Positions 23,711 through 34,117 of a stretch of DNA of 64,000 nt are shown piece by piece. The notes below the pieces were generated by a model. The model searched no databases and was not told the origin of the DNA. It saw only the letters and a program-made list of their open reading frames with translations. Origin of the DNA: Abelmoschus esculentus (taxonomy: Eukaryota > Streptophyta > Magnoliopsida > Malvales > Malvaceae); assembly GCA_035048815.1 (NCBI GenBank), contig JAUCBN010000025.1, forward strand, positions 10,626,501-10,690,500, in the 5' to 3' direction. Numbering within the stretch: position 1 is the stretch's first letter; each line of letters begins with the position of its first letter. The position numbers and the translations under genes were made by a program.

Positions 23711-24575
23711 CAATGTAAAAGCAATCACTACCAGGAGTGGTCTACAGCTGAAGGAAAAGATTCCAGCAAGCCAAATTCCATCAACAGAACCTGCAAAAAA
23801 GGAGGCTGAACAAACTAAACCAGATAACACTACCCCGGCAGAAAGCGTCGCAGCTCCTGAACTGTCTGCCGAGACAGCAACAACCCCAGTGGTGCCAGGT
23901 ATTAAATTCCAAACTAAAGAAACCCTGGACGAGATGAGACCACCACCACCTTTCCCACAAAGGTTGAAAAAGCAAAAACAGGACCATCAATTCAAGAAAT
24001 TTCTTGATATTTTAAAGCAAGTCCACATTAACTTACCATTCGTAGAGGCAATTGAACAAATGCCTAACTATGCCAAGTTCTTAAAAGATATTGTGTCTAA
24101 GAGAAAACGACTAGGTGAGTTCAAAATAGTGGTTGCTACCGAGGGATGCATGGCAATGTTACACAATCGCATGCCACCAAAATTGAAGGATCCTGGATGC
24201 TTTATCATACCTTGTGCGATAGGTAACAATTATGAAGGTAAGGCCCTATGCGACCTTGGAGCAAGTATCAATCTAATGCCCAAATCTGTCTTCCAAAAAC
24301 TTGGAATAGGAAGGGCAAAACCTACAACAATTATGCTCCAACTTGCAGATCGATCATATGTGCAACCCGAAGGCAAAATCGAGGACATACTAGTAAGAGT
24401 TGATAAATTTATTTTTCCTTTTGATTTTCTTGCCTTTGATTGTGAAGCAGATGATAATGCACCGATCATCTTGGGGAGACCTTTCCTTGCAACTGGACGC
24501 ACCTTAATTGATGTGGAAAAAGGAGAGTTGACAATGAGAATTAATGATCAAAAATTCAACTTAAATGTGTTTTAA
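23706..24575 (+). pseudogene. Element A protease region
   Basis: A 289-codon open frame covers the end of gag and the retropepsin. It has the Athila active site in ALCDLGASINLMPKSVF, the conserved EGKIEDILVRVDKFIFP, and ILGRPFLATGRTLIDVEKG (flap and hydrophobic core). It begins just after a frameshift relative to gag. The stop at 24573-24575 comes before a short decayed linker; RT starts in the next open frame. Confidence 0.9.
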
Positions 24576-27500
24576 TTGATGAAAAGGCATGATGAGCTGG
24601 AAGAAGAATGTTAGATGCTGCATAATTCAGATGAAGATCGTATAATACCTTGTCTCAGCAACCACTGCCTTGGTAGTGATCTTCATGACACATCACATGT
24701 ATGCCTCAGCAGTGATACGGATGACTACTATGGCAGTATTTTGAACAGTGTTGAAACAGCAGAGAATGAGGAAGCTAACTGGACAGAACACCTCCCAGGT
24801 AAGTATTTCGAACCTTTAGATTATACAGGTAAGAATGAACAATCTGTAAGTAAAGAACCACTGGTTACGGAATTAAAACCCTTACCGGAAAAATTAAAAT
24901 ATGCTTATTTGGGAGACAACCACACGATGCCTATAATTATTTCTTCTAAGTTGCTGCCAGAACAGGAACAAGCCCTGATAGCGATGTTGCGGCAACACAA
25001 AAAGGCAATTGGGTGGACAATTGATGATTTGAAGGGAATAAGCCCAGCAGTATGTATGCATAAAATCCTTTTAGAGGAAGACCATAAACCCACTGTTGAA
25101 GCTCAAAGGAGACTTAACCATGCTATGAAGGAGGTAGTACGAAAGGAAATAATCAAGTGGCTTGATGCAGGAATTATTTATCCCATCTCTGACAGTGCAT
25201 GGGTAAGCCCGGTACAATGTGTACCTAACGGAAAGGTGGTATGATTGTCATAACGAACGAGAACAACGAACTTATCCCATCTAGGACTGTGACCGGTTGG
25301 AGGGTTTGTATGGATTATCGCAAGTTGAATAAGGCAACAAAGAATGATCACTTCCCTTTACCATTTATTGATGAAATGCTTGATAGACTTGCTAGTAAAC
25401 CTTATTATTGTTTTCTTGATGGTTATTTAGGATACAATCAAATTGCCATTGATCCAGAAGACCAGGCAAAAACCACCTTCACGTGCCCATATGGAACTTA
25501 TGCATTTAGAAGGATGTCGTTCGGCCTTTGCAATGCCCTGGCAACCTTCTAGAGATGCATGATGGCAATTTTTTCTGACATGATAGAGGACTTCCTAGAG
25601 ATATTCATGGATGATTTCTCAATCTTTGGAGATAGCTTTGATCACTGCCTCGGCAATCTAGAAAAAGTGCTGCAAAGATGTGAGGAACCCAATCTAGTCC
25701 TAAATTGGGAAAAATGCCACTTTATGATAAATGAAGGCATAGTATGGGGCCATAAAATATCATCACAAGGAATCGAAGTTGATAAAACTAAGATCGATGT
25801 GATCAAGAATTTACCTCCACCAATTTCTGTGGAAGGAGTTCGAAGCTTCTTGGGCCATGCAGGTTTTTATAGAAGGTTTATTTCTAATTTTTCCAAAATT
25901 TCTAAACCTCTTTGCAACTTGCTTGAACAAGATAGGAAATTCGAATTCAATGAGGAATGCATTGAAGCATTCGAAGCCCTCAAGGAGAAGCTAATCACTG
26001 CACCAATAGTGATCCCACCAGATTGGTCCTTGCCATTTGAATTGATGTGTGATGCTACCGATCATGCTGTCGGGGCAGCACTTGGGCAGAGAAAGAACAA
26101 CATGTTCCTTGTGATCTACTATGCTAGTAAAACACTTAATGATGCCCAAATCAATTACACCACAACAGAAAAAGAATTACTAGCAGTAGTATTTGCTTTT
26201 GACAAATTCCGATCATATCTTATCGGAATAAAGGTTACTGTCCACACTGACCATTCGGCAATTAAATACCTATTCTCAAAGAAGGATGCCAAGCCTAGAC
26301 TAATTAGATGGATCCTTCTTCTACAAGAATTTGATGTTGAAATCAAAGATAAAAAAGGTACAGAAAACCAGGTGGCCGATCACCTCTCTTGATTGGAAAG
26401 CAAAGAAAATAACCACTCACTTGAAGAAATACAAGATGCATTCCTAGATGAACAAATATTGCAAATCGCGACAACTGCAAGAGATACTGCCGAGACAGAG
26501 ACTACAGCAGTATACAACTATGTTGCCGCGACATTATCTGAATACATCTCTACAACATTAACAGAAGACCTTGCTGCAGTAACATCCACCCCCTGGTATG
26601 TCGATCTTGTTAATTATTTAGTTAGTGATATTATCCCTTATAACCTTAACTATAACGAAAAGAAGAGGTTTCAGCATAATGCAAAGCATTATTTCTGGGA
26701 CGACCCTCTTCTGTTTAAACATTGTGCAGATCAGGTTATAAGAAGATGTGTACCAGAAGAAGAACAAAAAGCAGTACTCCAGCACTGTCATGATTCACCT
26801 TCCGGTGGGCATTTTGGAGGAAACAGAACAGCAGCAAAGGTACTACAATTAGGCCTCTATTGGCCCACACTCTACAAAGATGCCCACAACTATTACAAGA
26901 ACTGTGACCGATGCCAACGCACGGGCAATATCTCGAGACGGCATGAGATGCCATTACAACCCATATTGGAAGTGGAACTGTTTGATGTTTGGGGCATAGA
27001 TTTCATGGGACCATTCCCATCATCCCAAGGCAATCTCTACATCTTAATAGCAGTGGATTACGTATCAAAGTGGGTCGAAGCAATTGCCACATCTCACAAT
27101 GATTCCAAGACAGTTCAAAAATTTCTCAAGAAAAATATTTTTACAAGATTTGGAATCCCTAGAGCAATAATAAGTGATGAAGGTAAACACTTTGATAACA
27201 GACTCATTGCCGCGACACTAAAGAAACTCGGCATCACCCATAGACTTGCTACAGCCTACCACCCATAGACAAATGGACAAGCTGAAATATCAAACAAGGA
27301 ATTAAAACAGATCCTTGAAAAGGTGGTAAATCCATCTCGAAATGATTAGTCTTATCGTCTAGACGATGCTTTATGGGCCTATAGGACAGCCTTCAAAACC
27401 CCATTAGGAACATCTCCATATAGGCTTGTGTTTAGGAAAGCTTGCCACTTACCTGGAGAAATTGAGCATAAAGCCTACTGGGCAGTAAAGAACTTAAACA

Positions 27501-27901
27501 TGGAGTGGGAAAAAGCTGGCCAGAAAAGACTGCTAGACCTTAATGAGATAGAAGAATTCCGAACAGCAGCCTATGAGAATGCCAAGATCTATAAAGAGAA
27601 AACTAAAAGATGGCATGACCGTAAGTTACTGCCTAGGCAGTTCCTGCCGGGGCAGCACGTTCTGCTTTTCAACTCCAGGCTCAAACTATTTCCAGGAAAA
27701 CTCAAATCCAGATGGTCAGGCCCATTTGAAGTTGTTCGAGTTTTCCCACATGGAGCAGTAACGATCAAATCACTAAAGGAAGGGCATGAATTCAAATTGA
27801 ATGGCCAACGTTTGAAGCACTATTCTGGGCCACATGACATAAAGACTATGGAGACCATCACCTTAGGAGATGCATTTGCACGCACTCCTATGGAGACTTA
27901 A
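24576..27901 (+). pseudogene. Element A RT, RNase H and integrase
   Basis: Three open blocks are joined by a frameshift near 25235 and stops at 25550 (TAG), 26390 (CGA to TGA), 27266 (TAG) and 27347 (TGG to TAG). RT has WRVCMDYRKLNKA, YYCFLDGYLGYNQI and FMDDFS, so all three catalytic aspartates are present. RNase H has MCDATDHAVGAALGQ, TEKELLAVVFAFDKF and TDHSAIKYLF. Integrase has a zinc finger (HCHD..GGHF, then CDRCQRTG), the core (DVWGIDFMGPF, IISDEGKHFDN, TNGQAEISNKE) and a C-terminal GPFEVVRVFPHGAV domain. It ends LGDAFARTPMET and a stop at 27899-27901, an ending shared with the gag-pro genes of B and C. Confidence 0.92.
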
Positions 27902-28030
27902 TCTTTCGATCTCCTATTTTATTTTACTACAATTTTAGGAATAGTTTTAATTTCACTTTTATTTTAGGTTATTTAATACTTACTTGTTGATTATATTTTG
28001 TTTTTGACAATAAGCACAGAGACGAAGTAA
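27902..28030 (+). other. Element A spacer with ORF2 deletion junction
   Basis: AT-rich spacer after pol. At about 28018-28030 the sequence jumps from the 'GACAATAAGCA' spacer to the acidic end of ORF2, so the ORF2 promoter region and about 1.6 kb of ORF2 present in B and C are missing. Confidence 0.75.
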
Positions 28031-28170
28031 ATGCTCCAATGCAACGGACACCACCCACAAGAGTCCAACTGCCCCGGCAAGCAAAAGCTCAGCCATCGCC
28101 CTCACCAAGAACAAAGTAATCAGCAGCACGACCCCGTAGAAAAATTGTTACAAGCAGCTTTTCGGAGTCT
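28031..28170 (+). pseudogene. Element A ORF2 remnant (last codons)
   Basis: Encodes in one frame the ORF2 C-terminus seen in B (AKAQPSPSPRTK, SAARPRRKIVTSS, ending SESL) with stops. It is all that is left of ORF2 in this copy. Confidence 0.75.
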
Positions 28171-29063
28171 CTTTAAATTTTTTATATATTCAATTTTAAT
28201 TGTTGTTTGTTTCTAGATATGCTGCTTATTTCTTTAATATTTTTTGTTTCTCGCTATTTCTTCTATTATAAAGCATTGAGGACACTGCTTGGTTTGAGTT
28301 TGGGGGTGCAGAGCCACTGCCAAGGCATCAATCTACTGTCGAGCCATGCCAAGAAAAGGGAGTATTTAAGTGAATTTTTTTAAATTTTTTCATGCTCCCT
28401 GCTTTACTTGAATCAATTGTCTATACTTTTGCACTACTTATCATCAGTATTGCCTTAGTTTATTCTTTAAGGCTATAGAAATCTTTCTCCTTACCATGAT
28501 TAGGTCCTGTTAAGAAGGTTTAACCTTAGGATACTTAAGGATGAAAACTTAGAAGCTTACTATAAGATGAATTTTTAAACTCTTTTGGGACTTGTTGGAT
28601 TATAGGAATTCTTTTAATGAACTTAGGTGATAAAGACTTAGATTTTTGGGAAAGTGACTAGAGGTGCCTATCACCGGCTCTAGGAATTACTCTTCTTCAC
28701 GCTAGAGGTGCCCAAAATTGGCTCTAGTATGCTATAAGGAATATCAAAAAGAAAGAAGGAATTAGTGGAGAGAAAAACACAATCCTTGAGGTGCCCGAAA
28801 TTGGCTCAAGAATTGGTTGTTTAGAAAAGAAGAGAACACTTAACCCAAGTCTACTTGTCTAGAACTTAGAGTTTATCTAAGAAAGCCTTTAATCAAATTT
28901 GTCCACAAAAATGCACACACTCACCAAATCTTATAGTTTGCTTCTAGGTAAACCCTTGGGTAGCAGAAAGGTTAAGTCTAAAGAATAGGCATAGTTATGG
29001 TGGGGAGAATAGATGGAAACATAAGACCAAGAGAGAGTAGAGTTTGGAAAATTGATGGTTTGC
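28171..29063 (+). other. Element A 3' untranslated region with three hairpins
   Basis: A first hairpin-plus-polypurine module lies at 28271-28310 (AAGCATTG, loop AGGA, CACTGCTT with one mismatch, then TTTGGGGGTG). Three 26-base hairpins follow at 28658-28683, 28702-28727 and 28785-28810. Each has a GAGGTGCC..GGCTC core; the first two have CTAGAG/CTCTAG ends and the third CTTGAG/CTCAAG. Confidence 0.75.
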
Positions 29064-29181
29064 ATTGCTTGAGGACAAGCAATAGTTCGAGTTTGGGGGT
29101 GTGATAAGTGCTCAACTCACTATCACTTTTTACAGAAAAGTGCATTGCTTGAGGACAAGCAATAGTTCGAGTTTGGGGGTG
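29064..29181 (+). repeat. Tandem duplication of the polypurine/LTR junction of A
   Basis: The segment from TGCATTGCTTGAGG through the polypurine tract to TGATAAGTGCTCAA occurs twice (from 29061 and from about 29141). The first copy is followed by only about 38 bases of LTR. Each copy has the ATTGCTTG-AGGA-CAAGCAAT hairpin. Confidence 0.9.
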
Positions 29182-30494
29182 TGATAAGTGCTCAATCACT
29201 GAATTTACACCCACTCAGACCAATGCATGTACTTAATGTGATATATTTAGAAGTTATGCTTATAAAGATAATATTTACAGAAAAGGCAAGTTTTACTGTA
29301 TTTTTATATTTGTGCAAGAGAAACAAGTGCCGCGGCAGCAACATGGCCGAGGTAGGACCTGATGCTGAGGCAGCAGCAAAAAGACAGGAAGCGATACTAT
29401 AGGCGATCGGAAGAGAAAAATCCAAGGGACATTTCTAGACATAAAGCATATGGATCGGAGCTGGTTAGCACGAGGAAAAGCCCAAGACAAGGCCACGCGG
29501 GAAAGCCTCTTAGTTGAATTAAACTTGAAAATATATTATTTATGTACATGACTTATTCCCTACTCCAAGTTATATTCTACTTAGGAAAGGTTTGCCCTAG
29601 GTCAAGCCTATATAAGACCTAGCCGTCTAATGTATTAGATATACCTAGAGAGAACCGATTCATAGAGAGTTTTCCCTAAGATTCAATGTTTTCTTTCTCT
29701 CAAATTAAGTTCTAAACTTTCTGAGGGTTTAGGTGAAGGTTGTTTAGTATTTGTGAGAGGAGATTGTACTTTGTCTTTGTTTCAATGCAATAAAACTATC
29801 AAGGTTTGCTTATCCCTTGCCATTCTTTGTTCTTGCATTCAAGCTCGGGAGAGAAGTTTGTGAGTAATCCATTTATCTAGACTCGAGAGAGTTAGATTCA
29901 CGAAAGGGATAAGTACGGTGTTTCAATCGTGAAATACTAACTCGGCCTAGGGATAGGTTAAGAGTTTCAACAGCTAAAAGAAGTGTGAGATTGGTTGGCG
30001 AGTATAATTGATTCACGCCGGGAGGTATCATCAAGAACTAGTCATCAACAGTACTTCGACTTAGGGATAAGAGGAGTCATCCAAGGACACTTTGCCGAAC
30101 TTTGGTAAAGTCCACCCACGAGCAAGGGATTGTCGCGGCGGACAGTATCGTCGCTGCCAAGGTAGTAATCTACAGTGCTGTCGAGGCAGTGATATACAAT
30201 TGCATTGGGCAGAGACAAGTTAATCAAATCCACAATACAACGCAATTGGATCCTGACCTCTCTCTCTATTAATCAACTCTTATTCTTTTACTTAGTTGTT
30301 TTATTTTAATTTATTTAGTTTCATCCAAACTCAAATCACTTGTGTTTTATTTTATTTCTTTTTACAGAACAAGAAGACGAAGAAGACATATTAAGTATAC
30401 CAATCCTTATGGAGACGATAATCCGATAAATACTTATCACTTATTACTTGCGATGTGTCCACTTGCACTAAACGCGCACTTTTGACACGCGACA
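29182..30494 (+). repeat. Element A 3' LTR
   Basis: 1313 bp; starts TGATAAGTGCTCAA and then skips about 35 bases present in the 5' LTR (the stretch from CTCAGTATC to GCATTAA). Ends GACACGCGACA before the TSD copy CCGAA. Confidence 0.95.
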
Positions 30495-30499
30495 CCGAA

Positions 30500-30892
30500 C
30501 TTTGATAAAGTCCACCCACGAGCAAAGGATTGCCCCGGCGGACAAGTATCGTCGCTGCCAAGGCAGTAATCTGCAGTACTGCCGAGGCAGTGATGTACAA
30601 TTGCATTGGACAGAGACAAGTCGATCAAATCCACAATACAACGCAACTGGATCCTGCCCTCTCTCTTAATCAGATCTCATCTTTATTCTTAGTTTCCTTT
30701 ATTTCAATTTATTTAGTTTCATCAAAACCAAATTTGCCTGTGTCTTTATTTTATTTCTTTTTACAGAGCAAGAAGACGAAGGATGCATATTAAGTAAACC
30801 AATCCCTGTGGAGACGATACACGATTATACTGATCACTTTATTACTTGCGATGTGTCCACTTGCACCAATTGCGCACTTTTGACACGCAACA
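30500..30892 (+). repeat. Element B 5' LTR, segment 3
   Basis: Continues the LTR that breaks at 20797, reading CTTTGATAAAGTCC after the duplicated CCGAA. Ends GACACGCAACA at 30892, followed by the primer site. Confidence 0.95.
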
Positions 30893-30898
30893 AGTTTT

Positions 30899-30916
30899 TG
30901 GCGCTGTTGCCGGGGA
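30899..30916 (+). other. Element B primer-binding site
   Basis: TGGCGCTGTTGCCGGGGA, tRNA-Asp type with one C to T change, six bases after the LTR end. Confidence 0.9.
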
Positions 30917-30988
30917 TTGTCAACTAAATTTTTTTTTCTTGCTTTTTAATTTTTACTTTTTATTTTACTTTGTTGTTTTTCTTGGTGT

Positions 30989-32470
30989 ATGACCAGGGCC
31001 AACCCAACCAACCCTTTGTACGAGTTAGACCCAGAGATCGAACGTACACGGCAAAGGTTGAGGAGACAAATCCAAGGAGCTATGGCAGATCATCCGGTAG
31101 GACAAAACTTACCTGCCGGCAATAGAGGTCTTCCGCCTCCACCAGGGCCGCGGCAGCTCACTGTCAGAGATTTCCTGGAAGAGGACTTAAATAGGTTAAA
31201 CCCAGGAGTCGCTACACCGGAAATAGAAGCATCCCACTTTGAGCTAAAACCTGTCATGTTCAATATGCTCAACACTATTGGACAGTTTGGTGGGTCTATG
31301 ACTGAAGATGCCAGGCAGCACCTCAAGTCCTTCATGGAAATATGCAATTCCTTCAAAATCCAAGGAGTCCATGAAGATGTCTTGAGATTAAAATTATTCC
31401 CCTATTCACTGAGGGATAGGGCAAAAACCTAGTTAAATAGCATTCCAGCAGGATCAGTAGGATGTTGGAGTGAAATCTGTCGTGATTTCATTACACGTTT
31501 CAATCCTACAAATTTATATGATCGAATTCGTAATGAAATCACTTCTTTTCGACAGGCAGATGACGAACCTATGTACGAGGCATGGGAGCGCTACAGAGAA
31601 TTATTGCACAAGTGTCCTTTGCATGGATTTCCCCTATGGACACAAGTCACAATGTTCTATAATGCCACGAATGCCCGGACAAGGATGATGTTAGATGCCT
31701 CGGCAAACGGAACTCTCCTTGACAAAAGCACCTGAGGAAGCTATTAAGATATTGAACAAACTCGCGAAAAACGATTTTCAATTCCCTACATCTAGGCGAG
31801 GAGGAGAAAGACGCCAAGCCACCGTGAATGAGTTAGACACATCAAATTCAGTGGCAGCACAATTGGCCTCTCTTACCAAGATGGTGCAAAATTTGCAACT
31901 ACAACAAAATATCCGTGAGGTTAAGGCCATTGATTCTTTTTGCGATTTATGTAGAGGTAACCACAATTCTTCTGACTGTATGAATCAAGAATCCAACCTG
32001 TATGTTGGAAATTACAACCGAAACAATATGATGTCCAACACATATAACCCCTCATGGAAGAGGCGTTCAAACTTATCATGGAGTAATCCCAACAATGCCT
32101 TAAATCCAACCACCCAACCCCCAGGATTCCAGCAACCAATGCAACATCTGCCGCAACAGCAGGTCCAGCAGCCAATGCCACCGCAGCAGGTGCAGTAGTA
32201 GTCTGTAATTTCCTTGGAAAATTCTATGAAAGCATTCATGATGAAAACTGAGTCATATATGGCAGAGAATAGTAACTTCATCAAAAGAACAGATGCATTT
32301 ATAAATAGGACTGAGATGAGGTTGCAAAACCAAGAGGCAGCAATAAAGGCATTGGAAACTCAAGTTGGACAGTTTGCTCAAAACATAAACACTAGACCAC
32401 AAGGAGGGACTACCTAGAAATACTGAAGTTGCTAAGGTAATAGGCCATGAACAATGTAAAGCAATCACTA
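30989..32470 (+). pseudogene. Element B gag
   Basis: Starts MTRANPTNPLYELDPEIERT. It is broken by a stop at 31430-31432 (TGG to TAG in RAKAW), a one-base insertion near 31725, stops at 32195-32200 in the Gln-rich stretch, and a shift near 32404. The zinc knuckle reads CDLCRGNHNSSDC, keeping all Cys/His ligands. Order and length match gag of A and C. Confidence 0.9.
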
Positions 32471-33638
32471 CTAGGAGTGTTCTACAGCTGAAAGAAAAGA
32501 CAGGAATTCCAGCAGGCCAAGTTCCATCATCAGACCCAACAAAAGAGGATGCTGAACAAACTGACCCGGATAACACTGCCCCAGCAGAAAGCTCATCAAC
32601 TTTTGAACAATCTGCCGAGACAGCAACAACCCCCAGTGGTGCCAGGTATTAAGTTCCAAACTAAACAAACCCTGGATGCGATGAGACCACCACCACCCTT
32701 CCCACAAAGGTTGAAGAAGCAAAAACAGGACTATCAAGTCAAGAAATTTCTTGATATTTTAAAGCAAGTCCACATAAACTTACCATTCGTAGAGGCAATT
32801 GAACAAATGCCTAATTATGCTAAATTCTTGAAAGACATGGTGTCTAAGAGAAAAAGACTAGGTGAGTTCGAAACAGTGGCTGCTACCGAAGGATGCATGG
32901 CAATGTTACACAATCGCATGCCACCAAAATTGAAGGATCCTGGATGCTTTATCATACCTTGTGCAATATGAAATAACTATGAAGGTAAGGCCCTATGCGA
33001 CCTTGGAGCAAGCATCAACTTAATGCCCAAAACTGTTTTTCAAAAGCTTGGAATAGGAAGGGCAAAACCTACAACAGTTATGCTCCAACTTGCAGATAGA
33101 TCATATGTGCAACCCGAAGGCAAAATCGAGGACATACTGGTAAGAGTTGATAAATTTATTTTTCCTACTGATTTTCTTGTCCTTGATTGTGAAGTAGATG
33201 ATAATGCATTGATCATCTTGGAGACCTTTCCTTGCCACTGGACGAACACTAATTGATGTGGAAAAAGGAGAGTTGACAATGAGGGTCAATGACCAACAAG
33301 TCAAACTCAATGCCTTCCACAATTTGAAAAGGCATGATGATACAGAAGAGTGCAAAGTCCTTCACAGCACAGATACAGGCACAAAGACATTCTGTTTCAA
33401 CAGCCACTGCCTGAGCAGTATGCTTGGCAGGAAAATGGAAATACTTTATGGTAGAATATTTGGCAGGAAAAGTAAGGCAGATTTGGAGGAATCCAACAGG
33501 ACAACACAATGTCCAGTTATAAAGGGCGCAGTACAGATCAGGAAAAACAAAGATGGACATCACTTGCAGAGTCACTTTGGCCAACAAGAAAGAATCACCT
33601 TGGGAGATGCATTTGCATGCACTCCATCAGTAACATGA
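32471..33638 (+). pseudogene. Element B protease fused to the pol C-terminal tail; RT-IN absent
   Basis: Protease blocks (32549-32971 and 33023-33256) carry DLGASINLMPK and EGKIEDILVRVDKFIFP; a TGA at 32969-32971 and a 2-base deletion in the ILGRPF codons near 33218 break it. From 33258 the frame is open: KGELTMRVNDQQVKLNAFHNLKR, an approximately 80-residue linker, then RITLGDAFACTPSVT and stop. The last residues match the end of integrase in A. RT, RNase H and integrase are therefore missing between the protease and the very end of pol, the same architecture as C. Confidence 0.9.
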
Positions 33639-33844
33639 TCTCTCACCTTTTTTTATTATATTAGGATTAGTTTAGTGTATATGTATTTTCTATAATTTTT
33701 GCTTTTGTTTTTTTATTCTGCTTGTTTGTGTTTAATTTCTATTTAGGATAATAAGCAAGAATAAAGGAGAAATAGTTCACAACAAGAAGTCTGCCGTGGC
33801 AGAAAATAGTGTTAGCACCGCAGCAGTTCCGGGTAGAACAGTGT
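33639..33844 (+). other. Element B spacer after gag-pro
   Basis: T-rich spacer followed by purine-rich sequence (AATAAAGGAGAAATAG); contains a TGYCNNGRCA palindrome in CTGCCGTGGCAG near 33791. No coding frame. Confidence 0.5.
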
Positions 33845-33957
33845 AACGGCTAGTCTGCCGAGATTTCTGTCGCGACAGAAAAGGAAACGGCAATAAAGAC
33901 TAACGGCTACAAAATGGCTAGTGGTTCAAACGGTCACAAGACCGAGGCCTATATAAG
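33845..33957 (+). promoter_or_regulatory. Candidate internal promoter for ORF2 of B
   Basis: Four AACGG motifs in the same orientation (33845, 33886, 33902, 33929) precede a TATA box (TATATAAG, 33950-33957) whose context GAGGCCTATATAAG resembles the LTR TATA box (GCCTATATAAGACC). The ORF2 start codon lies about 160 bases downstream. The AACGG core is the recognition core of three-repeat MYB factors (MSA element). Function is inferred from position and from conservation with C. Confidence 0.6.
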
Positions 33958-34117
33958 CAATCTCTCCCTCTTGAACTATTCACTCTTGCATTCTTGTTTT
34001 CTTTAGAATACTTGATAATCTTGCTCTCATAATATTCTCTGCCTACTCTCAAACCTTCTTGATATTTTCAGAATTTCTTTAAGAAAATCTCCAAGAATCT
34101 CAACTTTCAAAATCCTC

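Larger units (their letters stand above)
20798..30494 (+). mobile_element. Athila-type element A (gag-pro-pol, ORF2 deleted)
   Basis: Nearly complete 9.7-kb element flanked by CCGAA (20793-20797, 30495-30499), inserted in the 5' LTR of B. It has both LTRs, a tRNA-Asp primer site, gag, protease, RT, RNase H and integrase. ORF2 is gone except for its last about 45 codons at 28031. Gag-pol carries nine premature stops and a few frameshifts, so it is dead. LTR regions compared by eye differ by about 4%, mostly transitions. Confidence 0.95.
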
